A DNA stretch of 28,036 bases from NCBI GenBank assembly GCA_048498135.1, contig JBEHYO010000045.1, positions 1 through 28,036 on the forward strand. The letters run 5' to 3'. Numbering within the stretch: the first letter of the stretch is position 1; each line of letters opens with the position of its first letter. The notes beneath the pieces were generated by a model. The model searched no databases. It was not told where the DNA came from and saw nothing but the letters and a program-made list of their open reading frames with translations. This document shows positions 5,847-14,717 of the stretch, in pieces. A program made the translations under genes and the position numbers. The stretch comes from Dokdonella_A sp937902695. GTDB taxonomy: Bacteria; Pseudomonadota; Gammaproteobacteria; Xanthomonadales; Rhodanobacteraceae.

Positions 5847-8800
5847 CTATGGATCAGGATCGACCGGATCGGTGCTAAGGAACCGCCCGAGTTGCGGGTC
5901 GTAATACCGCGCCTGCAGATAGACGAGCCCACTCGCATCGGTGACGGCGCCCGTGTAGCCCGGTCCATCCGGTGCCGCGCCATACGCCCCACCAAACGGC
6001 AGGTAGTGATAGCGCTTGGTGACGGTCTGGCTTTGATCCGTCTCCGCCAGCAGCGACCCGAGCGCATCGGTGTGCAGGTAGTGCCGCCCTTGGCTGTCGT
6101 CCTTTCCAACCAGGTGGGTGCCGAGATAGGCATACCGCGTCTCGGCTGCATTGACCGGCGGCTTCTCGAAGCTCGAACAGAACACGCGATCGTTGGCCGG
6201 AGCGCAGCCCAACTGCGGCGCGGGTTCCAGCTCTTCCAGCAGCTTGCCGTCGTGGTCGTAGATCGAGACGCGCTGCCCGCCGTTGATGTCGGTCACCGTC
6301 CGCCGCCCGTCGGCGTCGTAGCGATACGACTCGATTCCGGGCAGCCCGAGCAGCAGATCGCTGCGATCGAACGTGAACACCTGGCTGCCCTTGTGCGTCA
6401 GATGCCCCTGGCCGTCGTACTGCAGCGGCGTCGACACACCGCCGACGACCATCGCCGTCGCGCGATTCGTCGCCGCATCGATCGTGAAGCTCGTCGTAAC
6501 GCCGCCGACCGTCGCCGTCTTGAGGTTATCGCTGTCGTCGTAGCCGAACGTCGCATTGCCCCACATCGCAGCCGCGTTGGCGGTTTGCAGCCGATTCGCG
6601 AGGTCGTAGCCCATCGCGACCGAGTCCGTGTGCGCCGCGAGGTGATCGGTGATCGCAGTGACATTGCCGACACCATCGTAACCGTAGTCGGTGTTGATGA
6701 CCGATCCCTCGGTAACGGTCTGCGGCAAGAGCCGCGTGTTCTGGCTCATCGCATGCGCGACGCCGTTGCCGTAGCTGAAGGTCTTGACGGCGCCATTCGG
6801 CCAATACGTCAGCCCGCTCGCATACGTTCCGACCTTCGTCGGCTCGCCCCACGCATCCGGCGCGTAGTCGATCGCTGTCGCGTCCGGATACGTCAGGCCC
6901 GACAGCTGCCCGCGCGTGTTGTACGCGTAGTCGATCTCGTATGGATCGCCGTCGATCGCGAGCGTCTCGTAAGTCAGGAGCCCGCGGCGGTTGTAGTTCG
7001 TCGTGCGCGTGATGCCGCCTCGGCTCGCAGTTTTGCGCAGGCTGTTCGGCCACCAGGTCTGCGCGATGTTCTCGTCGGTGCTGCCGGGATAGGTGACGCT
7101 CGTCAGCCGGTTGCGGTTGTCGTAAACGCGGGCGATCTTGTTCGAGGCGTTGATCGCGCCGTAGTCGCAGCCGACGTCGCCCGCGAGGTCCGCGCTCCCG
7201 GTCACATTGCCGGCGCCGTCGCGCGCGAAGACGGTCGTGCCGCGCTCGGGACTAAAGATCGCGCAGACGAAGCGGCCGCCCCAGGTCCACTCGCGCTTCA
7301 GGCCGCCGCGACTGATGTTCTGCGGGCGGCCCCACGCATCGCGCGCGATATCCGTCGTGTAGAGCGGGCCGTCGATCGTGACCGGCCAAGCGGTCGATGG
7401 CTCGTCATGCGTCAGGTAGTGGACGTACGTCGTCGCGTTCGGATCCGAGATGCGCGTGACGAAGCCGGCCTGGTACGTGTAGCTCGTGGTGTAGCCGACG
7501 AAGGTCTGCTGCGCGAGTCGGTCGAGACCGTCGTATTGGAAGCTCGTGCCGCTGCCCTCGTTCGGCAACGTCGACGGTACCGAGACGAACGCAGGGCCGC
7601 CGTCGCCGTCGTATTTCGTGTTGACGTAGCGCGCGTTGTTCGCGTTGACGAGGATCGGACGGAGCAGCGCGTCGTACTTCGTGACGGTCTGGGCCGTGTC
7701 GGTGGTTTCGGTCGATTGCCAGCCTGCTGCGCTCGTCGACCAGGCGATCGTCGTCGGCGCGAAGGTCTGATTGCCGCCGGTGCCGGGATCGCCGGCCGGA
7801 TAGTGGATGCCCGCCAGGCGCCCCATCGCGTCGTGATCGTACGTCGTAGTCGAGCCGCGCTCGTCGGTATAGCTGTCGATCGTGCCGCTAGTGGAGACCG
7901 TGACCGATGCGGCCTCGCCGGTCGCGTAGCCGACGTTCTTCGGAATGCCGCGGTACCAGTTCGAATAGTTTGTCGCGTGGCCGTTGCCGTCCTTGGTCCA
8001 TTGCAGCGTGCCGTCGGCGTTGTAGCCGAGCGTCTGATCCACCTGGCTGAAGCGGCTGACCGACGTCGGCAGGTTCAGTGTGTTGAGGACGAGCTCGCGC
8101 TCCGTCGCGCCGCTGCTGACGACCTTCTGGATCGTCCCCAGCACCCACTTCGTCGTATTGTTCGCGTAGGTGACGGTTTCGGCCTTCGTCGCGGAACCCG
8201 CCCGTGTGATCGACTGCGGATTGCCGAACGCATCGAGGCTCGATGCCGTGTAGGTGAACGACATGCCTTGCAGCGTCGTCGTGCGCTTCTGGAGTGGTCG
8301 CAGCGTCGCAAGGCGCACCGTGTCGCCGCGGCTCTGCGTCGCGGTGCCGAGCGGGGCCGGATACGATTGGCCGGTCGCCGGGAAGTACTGGTAGGTTTCC
8401 GTCTGGAGGTAGGCCGCGCCCGAGCCGCCGCTCTCCACCTTGAGCAATTGGCCTTCGTCGTCGTTGTAGCCCGTGCCGAACGTGTAGCGCGTCTCGTGGC
8501 CACGTGGATCGGTGACGGTCGTCGTCACCGTCGCGCTGCAGACGGATCCCGAGCAGCCGGCGTACGCCAGCGACCACGTGAGCGGCGACGCGAGGGCCGG
8601 CCCGCTGATCTGTTTCTGCGTCAGCGCGAGCGTGTCGTAGACACCCGGCTGCACGCTCGCGAACGCGACGTTCGCGCTGTTCGTGTAGCACGTCGCCGGC
8701 GCGCCGCTCCGCCCGCGGCGCGTGATGTAGAACGTGAACTTGCCCTGCGCACCGCTCGGGTGCGTGATCGTGCCGCTGAAACTGTTCGGCGCCGACGGCG

Positions 8801-9920
8801 TGCCCGGCGGTCCGCAGGTCCACGGGTTCGGATACGACCAGCTGATGTGGTTCAGCGTGTCGAGGCTGATCTGCCATTTCGACGTGTCCGGCCGCGTCAC
8901 CGACGAGAGCGAGTAGTACGACCCGTTGAACGTGTAGCCGTAGTTCCAGATGTGCGCGCCGTCGCTGATCGACTGCACGCTGTTCGTCGTGCCGAGATAG
9001 TTAAGCGTGATCGCGCGTCCATCGCTCGACGTGATTCCGGTCAGATGCAGCGGCGCCGATGCGTCGTACGTGTACTTGACCCAGTTGCCGAAGCGGTCTT
9101 CGACGTTGGTCGCCATCATCCAGGCGGCCTCGCGGTCGAGCGTCGCGGTGACCGGCTGGTTCGTGTCGGCGGGCCGCGACAGCGGCACATAAGGCCTTTG
9201 CGCGAGCCAGTTGAACGTGTACTTCGTGCCGTCCGGTGCGAGCGCGACGAAGCCTTCGCCCGAGCCGGGGCTCCCCGCCGCGAGCGAGGGCAGACAGCTC
9301 ACCATCCACCAGTCGTTGGTGACGATCGGCCAGCTGCCGGACGCCGGATGCGCCGTGTTGTTCGGTGCGCGCTGAAGCAGCTCGCGACGACCGTAGCCCG
9401 GCACCGCGAGCCGATAGCCGGTCGAGTACTGCTCCCACGGGATCGTCGTCGTGATCGCCGTTGCCGGATCGTCCGGCGAAGGCGTCGTCACGCTCGCATC
9501 GGGCGCGCCGGCGAACGCGCTGCAGCGTGCGTTCGGGTTCGCTCCGGGCACGGTCCAGCCGACGCTCGTCGCGACGATGCCTTCGATATGCGGCACTTCG
9601 AGGTCCCAGTCGCCGAAATCGCGCTCCGGAACCACGCCGCTCGGGTTCGTCTCGACGACGTAACGGCGGCCGACGGCGACCGGCAGCGCGCTGTTGCCGG
9701 GCAGGCTGACGTCGGTCGCGACGAACTCGACGTGACCGGTGTCGAAGTCGATGCGATCGCCGAGGAGACCGGCGTCGAGCGGGCCCGCGTTTTGATCCGC
9801 GCGGATCAGTGTCGAATATTCCTGCGGGAGCGTTTGCGCCGTCGCGAAACCGGCGGAGAACACGAACGCGAGAAAGCACAGGACGCGAAGCGCACAACGT
9901 CCGTTGTAGTGCATGGACAT
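5847..9920 (-). CDS. Sec-exported Rhs/YD-repeat protein (core, ends at an amber codon)
   Basis: The 1357-residue protein starts at ATG 9920 behind a strong GGAGG ribosome site. It has a signal peptide (VLCFLAFVFSAGFATA, cleavage before QTLPQ) and no PAAR or membrane domain, so it differs from type VI-delivered Rhs effectors. The middle holds many YD repeats, for example YGYDGVGNVTAITDH and YRYDADGRRTV, which form the hollow beta-shell that encloses a toxin. The end has the Rhs core signature: YHYLPFGGAYG, GPGYTGAVTDASGLVYLQARYYDP and LGRFLSTDP. The TAG at 5847 falls after LSTDPVDPDP, between the two DP elements of the core autoproteolysis motif, and the frame continues sensibly beyond it. CAG to TAG (Gln) is the simplest single change. 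Residues NDRVFCSSFE (6165-6194) resemble the C-terminal IFANGFE tag of the secreted propeller at 25734. If the TAG is real, the product is a shell without cargo. Confidence 0.88.
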   Translation of the reverse strand: MSMHYNGRCALRVLCFLAFVFSAGFATAQTLPQEYSTLIRADQNAGPLDAGLLGDRIDFDTGHVEFVATDVSLPGNSALPVAVGRRYVVETNPSGVVPERDFGDWDLEVPHIEGIVATSVGWTVPGANPNARCSAFAGAPDASVTTPSPDDPATAITTTIPWEQYSTGYRLAVPGYGRRELLQRAPNNTAHPASGSWPIVTNDWWMVSCLPSLAAGSPGSGEGFVALAPDGTKYTFNWLAQRPYVPLSRPADTNQPVTATLDREAAWMMATNVEDRFGNWVKYTYDASAPLHLTGITSSDGRAITLNYLGTTNSVQSISDGAHIWNYGYTFNGSYYSLSSVTRPDTSKWQISLDTLNHISWSYPNPWTCGPPGTPSAPNSFSGTITHPSGAQGKFTFYITRRGRSGAPATCYTNSANVAFASVQPGVYDTLALTQKQISGPALASPLTWSLAYAGCSGSVCSATVTTTVTDPRGHETRYTFGTGYNDDEGQLLKVESGGSGAAYLQTETYQYFPATGQSYPAPLGTATQSRGDTVRLATLRPLQKRTTTLQGMSFTYTASSLDAFGNPQSITRAGSATKAETVTYANNTTKWVLGTIQKVVSSGATERELVLNTLNLPTSVSRFSQVDQTLGYNADGTLQWTKDGNGHATNYSNWYRGIPKNVGYATGEAASVTVSTSGTIDSYTDERGSTTTYDHDAMGRLAGIHYPAGDPGTGGNQTFAPTTIAWSTSAAGWQSTETTDTAQTVTKYDALLRPILVNANNARYVNTKYDGDGGPAFVSVPSTLPNEGSGTSFQYDGLDRLAQQTFVGYTTSYTYQAGFVTRISDPNATTYVHYLTHDEPSTAWPVTIDGPLYTTDIARDAWGRPQNISRGGLKREWTWGGRFVCAIFSPERGTTVFARDGAGNVTGSADLAGDVGCDYGAINASNKIARVYDNRNRLTSVTYPGSTDENIAQTWWPNSLRKTASRGGITRTTNYNRRGLLTYETLAIDGDPYEIDYAYNTRGQLSGLTYPDATAIDYAPDAWGEPTKVGTYASGLTYWPNGAVKTFSYGNGVAHAMSQNTRLLPQTVTEGSVINTDYGYDGVGNVTAITDHLAAHTDSVAMGYDLANRLQTANAAAMWGNATFGYDDSDNLKTATVGGVTTSFTIDAATNRATAMVVGGVSTPLQYDGQGHLTHKGSQVFTFDRSDLLLGLPGIESYRYDADGRRTVTDINGGQRVSIYDHDGKLLEELEPAPQLGCAPANDRVFCSSFEKPPVNAAETRYAYLGTHLVGKDDSQGRHYLHTDALGSLLAETDQSQTVTKRYHYLPFGGAYGAAPDGPGYTGAVTDASGLVYLQARYYDPQLGRFLSTDPVDPDP

Positions 9921-10051
9921 GCGAAATCCTCCGGACGAACGGCAGGACAGCTAGGGTCGTGCGGAGGTACGGTGAGCTTGCCTTCTGAGTGCGCTATTTT
10001 TCCAGAGGCAAGATTGAGAAAAGCGTCACATGCGAGAATGGCCGCGTGCGA
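9921..10051. other. Spacer between the SLOG/TM gene and rhs
   Basis: These 131 bases are AT-richer than the neighbouring coding sequence and contain the rhs ribosome site GGAGG (rhs strand) seven bases before ATG 9920. The spacer is long enough for a separate rhs promoter, but I found no convincing -35/-10 pair and no clear terminator hairpin with a T-run for the upstream operon. Confidence 0.4.
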
Positions 10052-11791
10052 TCATATCCGCGCATGCTCGAGCGGCCGCTCGCGATGCATCAGCGTCCAT
10101 TCGGCATGCTCGGCGAGCGCCGCCTCGCCGAGCGCGCGCAGGATCTCGCGCTGCTCCGCCGGCGATTTCGCGCGATCGAGCGCCGTGCGCGCGTTCGCGT
10201 AGATGCGGCACATGAAGCGGTATTGCTTGATCAGCTCCTTGTCGGCCTTGCGGTACGCATAAGCCTCGCGCACCGCCGCCACGATCGACATCGACGCCAT
10301 GATCGCGACGAGCGCGGTCTTCGTGTCCTGCGAGAGATGGAGCACGAACACGGCCAGGAAGATGCTGATCGCGATGCCGAGCCAGAGGCTGATGTCGCCG
10401 AGCGTTTCGGTGACATGATGCAGGCGCGCGCGCTGCGCGGCGCGCCGCTCGTAGTAGTTCCACTGGCCGCTGCCGCCAGGCTGGCCGATCCATTCGTCGA
10501 TCACGCGCGCGAGCGCGTGCGGATCGCGCGGCGCGCGCGCGAGCTCCGCTTCGAGTCCGGCGGAACGCATCGCGTTGCGGATCCAGCCGAGCTCGATGTC
10601 CTGCTTCTGCAGGAAGTTGTCGTGCGCGAACTCCGAGTCCGCGGTCACCGACAGGCCCGCGCGCCGCCAGTACGACTGCACGCGCAGGCCCTCGGCGAGC
10701 GCGCGATAGTCGAGGTACTTGCGATGCCAGCCGCGCCGCCGCGCGAGCAGGCTCATGCCGCCACCGAACGCGAACAGCGCGAGGAACACGAAGATCATGT
10801 AGTCCTGCGCCGGAAAGTCCGCGTAGCACATGAACGCGACGCCCATCAGCGCGGCGACGGTGTAGATCGCGCGCATGGCGAAATAGACGCGGCGCTGGAA
10901 GTGGATCGCGAGCCAGTCGGCCGCCTGGAACAACGTGTGGATCATGTTCGGCGGCGTCGCGGTGCCCGCCGTGTGCGCGAACCGGAGCGCCGTCTTCGCG
11001 TCGATCTCGGCGCGGTACTTGTCCCAGTCGGCGTTGAACTCGGTCATGTTCGCGAAGGCGGCGCGGAACGGCTCGGGCATGGGTTCGGTGCCTGGCGTCG
11101 CGCGATCGCCGACGCGCCAGAACGTATCGAGCGCCCGCAGCGGCGGCGCCGGCGCGCCGTCGGCGCCCTCGCGCGACGACACGATGTGATAGCAGAGCCG
11201 TTCGATGTCGGTGTTGAGCGGCGCGTAGCCCGAGCGCGTGCGCCGCCGTTCGGCCGACGCCGGCCGCGTGCCGAAAAGGTGATATTCGACCGTCTGCGCG
11301 GTGCCGCCGAGTCGCGGGGATGCCTTGCCGTCCCAGATCGCGAGCAGCACGTGGCAATGGCTCGAGATGTAGACGCCGGCCTGCGCATAGTGCCGGTCGC
11401 GCTCGGCACCGGTCGGCGCCTTGTCCGCATCGTCGAGCGAGTTGCCGGCAATGCGCGGGAGCTCGATGATCTCGGCGCGCGCGCACAGCGCATCGAAGCG
11501 CGCGTGATCGGCCGGGTCGAGAAAATCCTGCGCGTATTGCGCGCGATCCATCGGCAGGACCGCGACGAGCCGGGCGCCGGCCGCGAGCGCTTCCTCGGCG
11601 ACGAGCTGATCGCCGCCCTGCGCGAGCGCGGATACGACCGTGAGCGGAAGCTCGGGATACTGGCGCGCAAGCCGCGCGAGGCAGTCGCGCACGCGCGAGC
11701 GGATCGCAGTGATCTCCGCAGCGGGAATGTTGCGGTGGCTCGTGACGCCGATCGCGAGCGGAATGCGGTCGGCGCCGTGTCCTTCGATCAT
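10052..11791 (-). CDS. SLOG-like nucleotide-sensor domain fused to a four-helix SLATT-like membrane effector
   Basis: This is a 579-residue protein. Residues 1-190 form a Rossmann-like domain with GVTSHRN (15-21), SALAQGGDQLVAEEAL (54-69), VAVLPM (77-81), LLAIWDGK (149-156) and GGTAQTVEYHLFG (162-174). This is the SLOG/DprA-YpsA-type pattern, in which glycine-rich loops bind nucleotides or nucleotide-sugars. Two helix pairs follow, at about 302-324/330-350 and 466-487/491-508. After the first pair comes KYLDYRALAEGLRVQSYWR, typical of SLATT domains, the two-helix effectors found with SLOG and SMODS proteins. By family knowledge such proteins are predicted to bind a nucleotide signal and disturb the membrane. 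ATG 11791 has an AGGAAGGGG ribosome site; the open frame upstream of it (to 11917) lacks conserved sequence. It is the last gene of the TIR operon, which makes TIR-made signals the natural candidate ligand. Confidence 0.72.
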   Translation of the reverse strand: MIEGHGADRIPLAIGVTSHRNIPAAEITAIRSRVRDCLARLARQYPELPLTVVSALAQGGDQLVAEEALAAGARLVAVLPMDRAQYAQDFLDPADHARFDALCARAEIIELPRIAGNSLDDADKAPTGAERDRHYAQAGVYISSHCHVLLAIWDGKASPRLGGTAQTVEYHLFGTRPASAERRRTRSGYAPLNTDIERLCYHIVSSREGADGAPAPPLRALDTFWRVGDRATPGTEPMPEPFRAAFANMTEFNADWDKYRAEIDAKTALRFAHTAGTATPPNMIHTLFQAADWLAIHFQRRVYFAMRAIYTVAALMGVAFMCYADFPAQDYMIFVFLALFAFGGGMSLLARRRGWHRKYLDYRALAEGLRVQSYWRRAGLSVTADSEFAHDNFLQKQDIELGWIRNAMRSAGLEAELARAPRDPHALARVIDEWIGQPGGSGQWNYYERRAAQRARLHHVTETLGDISLWLGIAISIFLAVFVLHLSQDTKTALVAIMASMSIVAAVREAYAYRKADKELIKQYRFMCRIYANARTALDRAKSPAEQREILRALGEAALAEHAEWTLMHRERPLEHARI

Positions 11792-11837
11792 GGGGTCCCC
11801 TTCCTGGATAGCCTTCGCCGCATGGCGGGCATCGCGC

Positions 11838-12392
11838 CTATCGCGCGTTCGCCCGCATTCGCGACAGCATGCTGCCCGCGACGAAGCCGGCAGCGATGGC
11901 GAGGGCGGCGATTCCAATCGGACCGATTTCGGGGGCGGCGCCGATCGTGCGGCCGACGAGCACGCCGGCGAGCAGTGCAGCGAGCAGCGCGACCGACAGC
12001 TCCCAGACCCAGATCGACGTGCCCTTGTTGCGGATCGAGCCGCCCCCGTCGATCACCACGGGCGGTTGCTGCGAGCTCGACGTGTCGACGACGCCGAACG
12101 CTATCGTCGCAGCGACGTTGTTCGGGCCGCCCGTGTTGTCGATCTTCAGGGTGACGGTATCGGTGTACGCCGTCAGGCTGGGCGCCGGCACGACCGTGAT
12201 CATGTTGCCGGCGATGTTCACGATGCTCGTCGCCTGGAAGTCGGTGCTCTTGAATTGCAACGGTGCGATGCTCTTCCAGATCACCGTCTCGACGGTGTCC
12301 GCCGGCACCTGGATCAGGTTGCCGGGCGAATACTTGACGGTGTGGCTCGCATCCAGATAGACGTTGATGGTCGTGCTGATGTTCGCGGTCAT
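11838..12392 (-). CDS. Small beta-rich protein with two C-terminal membrane helices, unknown family
   Basis: I do not recognise this 184-residue protein. Residues 1-105 alternate short hydrophobic and polar stretches rich in T, V and I, as in a beta-sandwich (MTANISTTINVYL... TVTLKIDNTGG...AATIAFGVVD). A Ser/Gln/Pro-rich linker leads to a glycine-rich turn and two helices at about 128-148 (WVWELSVALLAALLAGVL) and 155-175. No signal peptide is present. ATG 12392 has a GGGGCG ribosome site. It lies 76 bp after the second TIR gene and 46 bp before the SLOG gene, inside the operon. Its start (MTA) and the 'SIWVWEL' stretch loosely echo MTA and 'YYELWVW' of the other small protein, so the two may be distant relatives. 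It could be a membrane partner of the SLOG/TM protein. Confidence 0.7.
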   Translation of the reverse strand: MTANISTTINVYLDASHTVKYSPGNLIQVPADTVETVIWKSIAPLQFKSTDFQATSIVNIAGNMITVVPAPSLTAYTDTVTLKIDNTGGPNNVAATIAFGVVDTSSSQQPPVVIDGGGSIRNKGTSIWVWELSVALLAALLAGVLVGRTIGAAPEIGPIGIAALAIAAGFVAGSMLSRMRANAR

Positions 12393-12468
12393 GGGTACGC
12401 CCCTTCGTCGATGGGTTGCGTCGCTTGTTCGGGCTTCGCGAACGCATGCGACGCTGCGCGTTCGCCGC

Positions 12469-14679
12469 TCATTTCACGTCCGGACCGATATCTGCGCTGC
12501 GCGCCTCGGCGAGCGTTGCCACGGCGAGCGCGATCCGGCGCGAGGCTTCGGCGTCGGGCTCGAACGCGATGCCGTGCGTCGCCGCGATCGCCACGAGATC
12601 CGGATGCCGATAGCCCATCGCGGCCAGCTGATCCAGCAGCGACCCGGCACCGGCGACGTCGCGCGTGCGCAACAGCGCGCCGATGCGCGTATCGATCCAG
12701 GACGGATCTCGCGATGCGCCGGCGAACTGGCGCGTCGTCGCCTCGGCCCGCTGCCACGCGGCGTCGGCCGCGGCCGCCTCGCCGCGCGCGCCGGCGATGT
12801 CGCCCGCGACGATGTCGATGCGCGCAAGCACGAGCGCGTGCGTGCGATCGGCGGGCTCGCCCTTGACCATCGGGCGAAATCCCCGATCGGCCGCGCGGAT
12901 GAGATCGTCGGCTTCCGCGTAGCGCTTCTGCGCAAGCAGGCGACGCGCACCTTCGAGCTCCGCTTCGGCCAGCTCGCGCGCCCACAGCACGTTCTCCGGA
13001 TCCTGGCGCGCGAGCGCGCGCAGCCGCGAGATCGCGAGATCGCCGAAATGCGAGGCATCGGCGAAGTTGCCGCGCGCGCGCGCGAGCGCCGCCAGCATCA
13101 TCGCGTAGTAGCCCGCGTCTTCCTGCCAGCTCGTGACGCTCGGATCGATGTCGAGCAGGCGCTCCGCCGCGTCGACGGCATACTTCAGATTGCGCTCGGC
13201 CGCGTCGCCTTCGCCGACCGCGGCGAGGCTCTTGCCGACGATCGCATTGCTGATCAGGAGGTCCTCGCGCCGCGTGTTGTTCGGCTCCAGCGCGGCGAGG
13301 CTCGCCTTGATGCGGCGGTCCGCGCCGTACTCGCGGATCGCCTCGTCGAGGTGGCCTTCCTTCCACGCGATCTGGCCGAGGTTGTTGTGCGCGTAGCCCA
13401 CTTCGGCCTTCCAGTTGAGCTTGTCGCTTTCGTGCGCGCTCAGGCGCTCGTAGCTGGCGAGCACGACGAGGTATTCCGCGTGCGCCCCGGCGAAGTCGCC
13501 GCGCGCCTCGAGCACGCGGCCGATGTTCGTGCGGATCTCGCCGGCGAGGTCCGTCGCATCCGGCAGGTTCCGTTCCGCGGCCGACAGCGTGGCCAGCCGG
13601 TCGAGCGCATCGCGGAAGCGCGTCAGCGCCGCATCGAGCTCGCCGCGTTCCCACGCGACGCGACCGAGCCAGAGCCGGTTCCGCGCCTGAATCGTCACGA
13701 ACTCGCCGTTCGCCGGCGCGCGGCGCACCAGTTCGTCGACCGTCGGCTGCGCGGCCGCGAAGGCGCTCTCGGCATCGGGCATGCGACCCTGGTCATAGCG
13801 GACGCGTCCGATCTGCTGCAGCGCGCGCACGCCCTGCGCCAGCGTCGCGTCGTTGACGTCCGCAAGCGGCATCGTGGCGAAATAGCTGACCGCCTTGCCT
13901 GCGACGCTTTCGAGAATGTCCAGGCGGTTCACCTGCCGTAGCTTGTCGTCGAGGTCGCCGAGCATGAACTCGATGAGGTCCTCGGCCTGCTTCTGGCGGC
14001 GCTCGGCCGCATGGCGCGCGACTATCGCATTGACGGACAAGGCACTCGTCACGCAAAGCAAGGCAAAACCGAGCGCGAGCGCCATCGTCGCGCGCACGCG
14101 ACGGCGTCGCCGTTCGCGGTGACGCAAATCGTCGAGATCGACGCCGAGGAGTCCGGCGACCAGCTTCGTGCGCGCATTCGCCTTGCCGTCCTTGCCGGGC
14201 CGCGCGTCGGCCGCGATCGGCTCGAGGCGCTCGCCGGTTTCGCGGCCCGTGTCGTCGAAGCGCCTGGTCAGCGCCGGCGGCAGGCATTCGTCGTGCCCGC
14301 GCCCCGCCCATGCGCTCGCGCCCGGTTCGCCGTCGACGATGAGGCACAGGATGCGATCGCTCCGGCCGAGGCGCTGGAATGCCTTCACTTCCTCGTCGAC
14401 CCAGCGCGACTGCGCCGCGTGCGGCGAGCAGATCACGATCAGGTTCGCCGACTGCGCGAGCGCATCGCTGACCTTGGCCGAGAGGCTCGCTGCGCTCGGC
14501 AGCTCGTCGCGATCGCGGAACACCGGCGCGAGACGCGGCGGGATCACGCCCGCGCGCGTCGCGATGCCGACGAGGCGCGGCGGGATCGGGTAGCTCTCGA
14601 TCGCGGCGTGCAGCCAGTCTGCCCAGTCGCTGTCGCGATGGCTGTAGCAAAGAAACGCGCGGTAGCGGTGTTCGAGCAT
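12469..14679 (-). CDS. TIR-TM-TPR protein 1
   Basis: The 736-residue protein has an N-terminal TIR domain (about 1-135) with YRAFLCYSHRD, FRDRDELPS, NLIVICSPHAAQSRWVDEEV and ILCLIVDGEP. E97 in W-V-D-E-E is the candidate catalytic glutamate of NAD-cleaving TIRs. Next is a conserved linker (EPIAADARPGKDGKANA...KLVAGLLGVDLDDLRHRE), a very basic patch, and one membrane helix at about 196-220. The rest is alpha-helical with roughly eight TPR-like repeats, for example VGYAHNNLGQIAWKEGHLDEAIREY. The R-rich stretch before the helix predicts TIR inside and TPR outside the membrane. ATG 14679 is the conserved start (MLEHRYRAF); the ribosome site is weak. It is a paralogue of the protein encoded at 15230-17401. 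Confidence 0.85.
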   Translation of the reverse strand: MLEHRYRAFLCYSHRDSDWADWLHAAIESYPIPPRLVGIATRAGVIPPRLAPVFRDRDELPSAASLSAKVSDALAQSANLIVICSPHAAQSRWVDEEVKAFQRLGRSDRILCLIVDGEPGASAWAGRGHDECLPPALTRRFDDTGRETGERLEPIAADARPGKDGKANARTKLVAGLLGVDLDDLRHRERRRRRVRATMALALGFALLCVTSALSVNAIVARHAAERRQKQAEDLIEFMLGDLDDKLRQVNRLDILESVAGKAVSYFATMPLADVNDATLAQGVRALQQIGRVRYDQGRMPDAESAFAAAQPTVDELVRRAPANGEFVTIQARNRLWLGRVAWERGELDAALTRFRDALDRLATLSAAERNLPDATDLAGEIRTNIGRVLEARGDFAGAHAEYLVVLASYERLSAHESDKLNWKAEVGYAHNNLGQIAWKEGHLDEAIREYGADRRIKASLAALEPNNTRREDLLISNAIVGKSLAAVGEGDAAERNLKYAVDAAERLLDIDPSVTSWQEDAGYYAMMLAALARARGNFADASHFGDLAISRLRALARQDPENVLWARELAEAELEGARRLLAQKRYAEADDLIRAADRGFRPMVKGEPADRTHALVLARIDIVAGDIAGARGEAAAADAAWQRAEATTRQFAGASRDPSWIDTRIGALLRTRDVAGAGSLLDQLAAMGYRHPDLVAIAATHGIAFEPDAEASRRIALAVATLAEARSADIGPDVK

Positions 14680-14717
14680 AGGCTTGCGTTCGCCGGTCGC
14701 CTCGCTTTCCTGCCGAC

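Noticed and set aside
3459..5849. Genome-wide TAG recoding as the reason for the two amber codons
   Set aside because: The antitoxin (21540), the exported protein (24353) and the right-edge gene (27911) appear to end normally in TAG, so TAG is a working stop here.
5847..9920. Rhs as a classical type VI secretion effector
   Set aside because: The protein has a Sec signal peptide and no PAAR domain or N-terminal membrane helices, and no VgrG or Hcp gene is in the window.
5892..10202. 1436-codon open frame on the plus strand opposite rhs
   Set aside because: It is antisense to the rhs gene and extremely Arg/Val-rich without motifs; it arises from the G+C-rich third positions of the real gene.
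10052..11917. Upstream start at 11917 for the SLOG/TM gene
   Set aside because: The extra 42 residues are Arg/Ser/Ala-rich without conservation, overlap the preceding gene and lack the AGGAAGGGG site found before ATG 11791.
9989..12154. 721-codon plus-strand frame opposite the SLOG/TM gene
   Set aside because: Composition shadow; the opposite frame has clear domain motifs and membrane helices.
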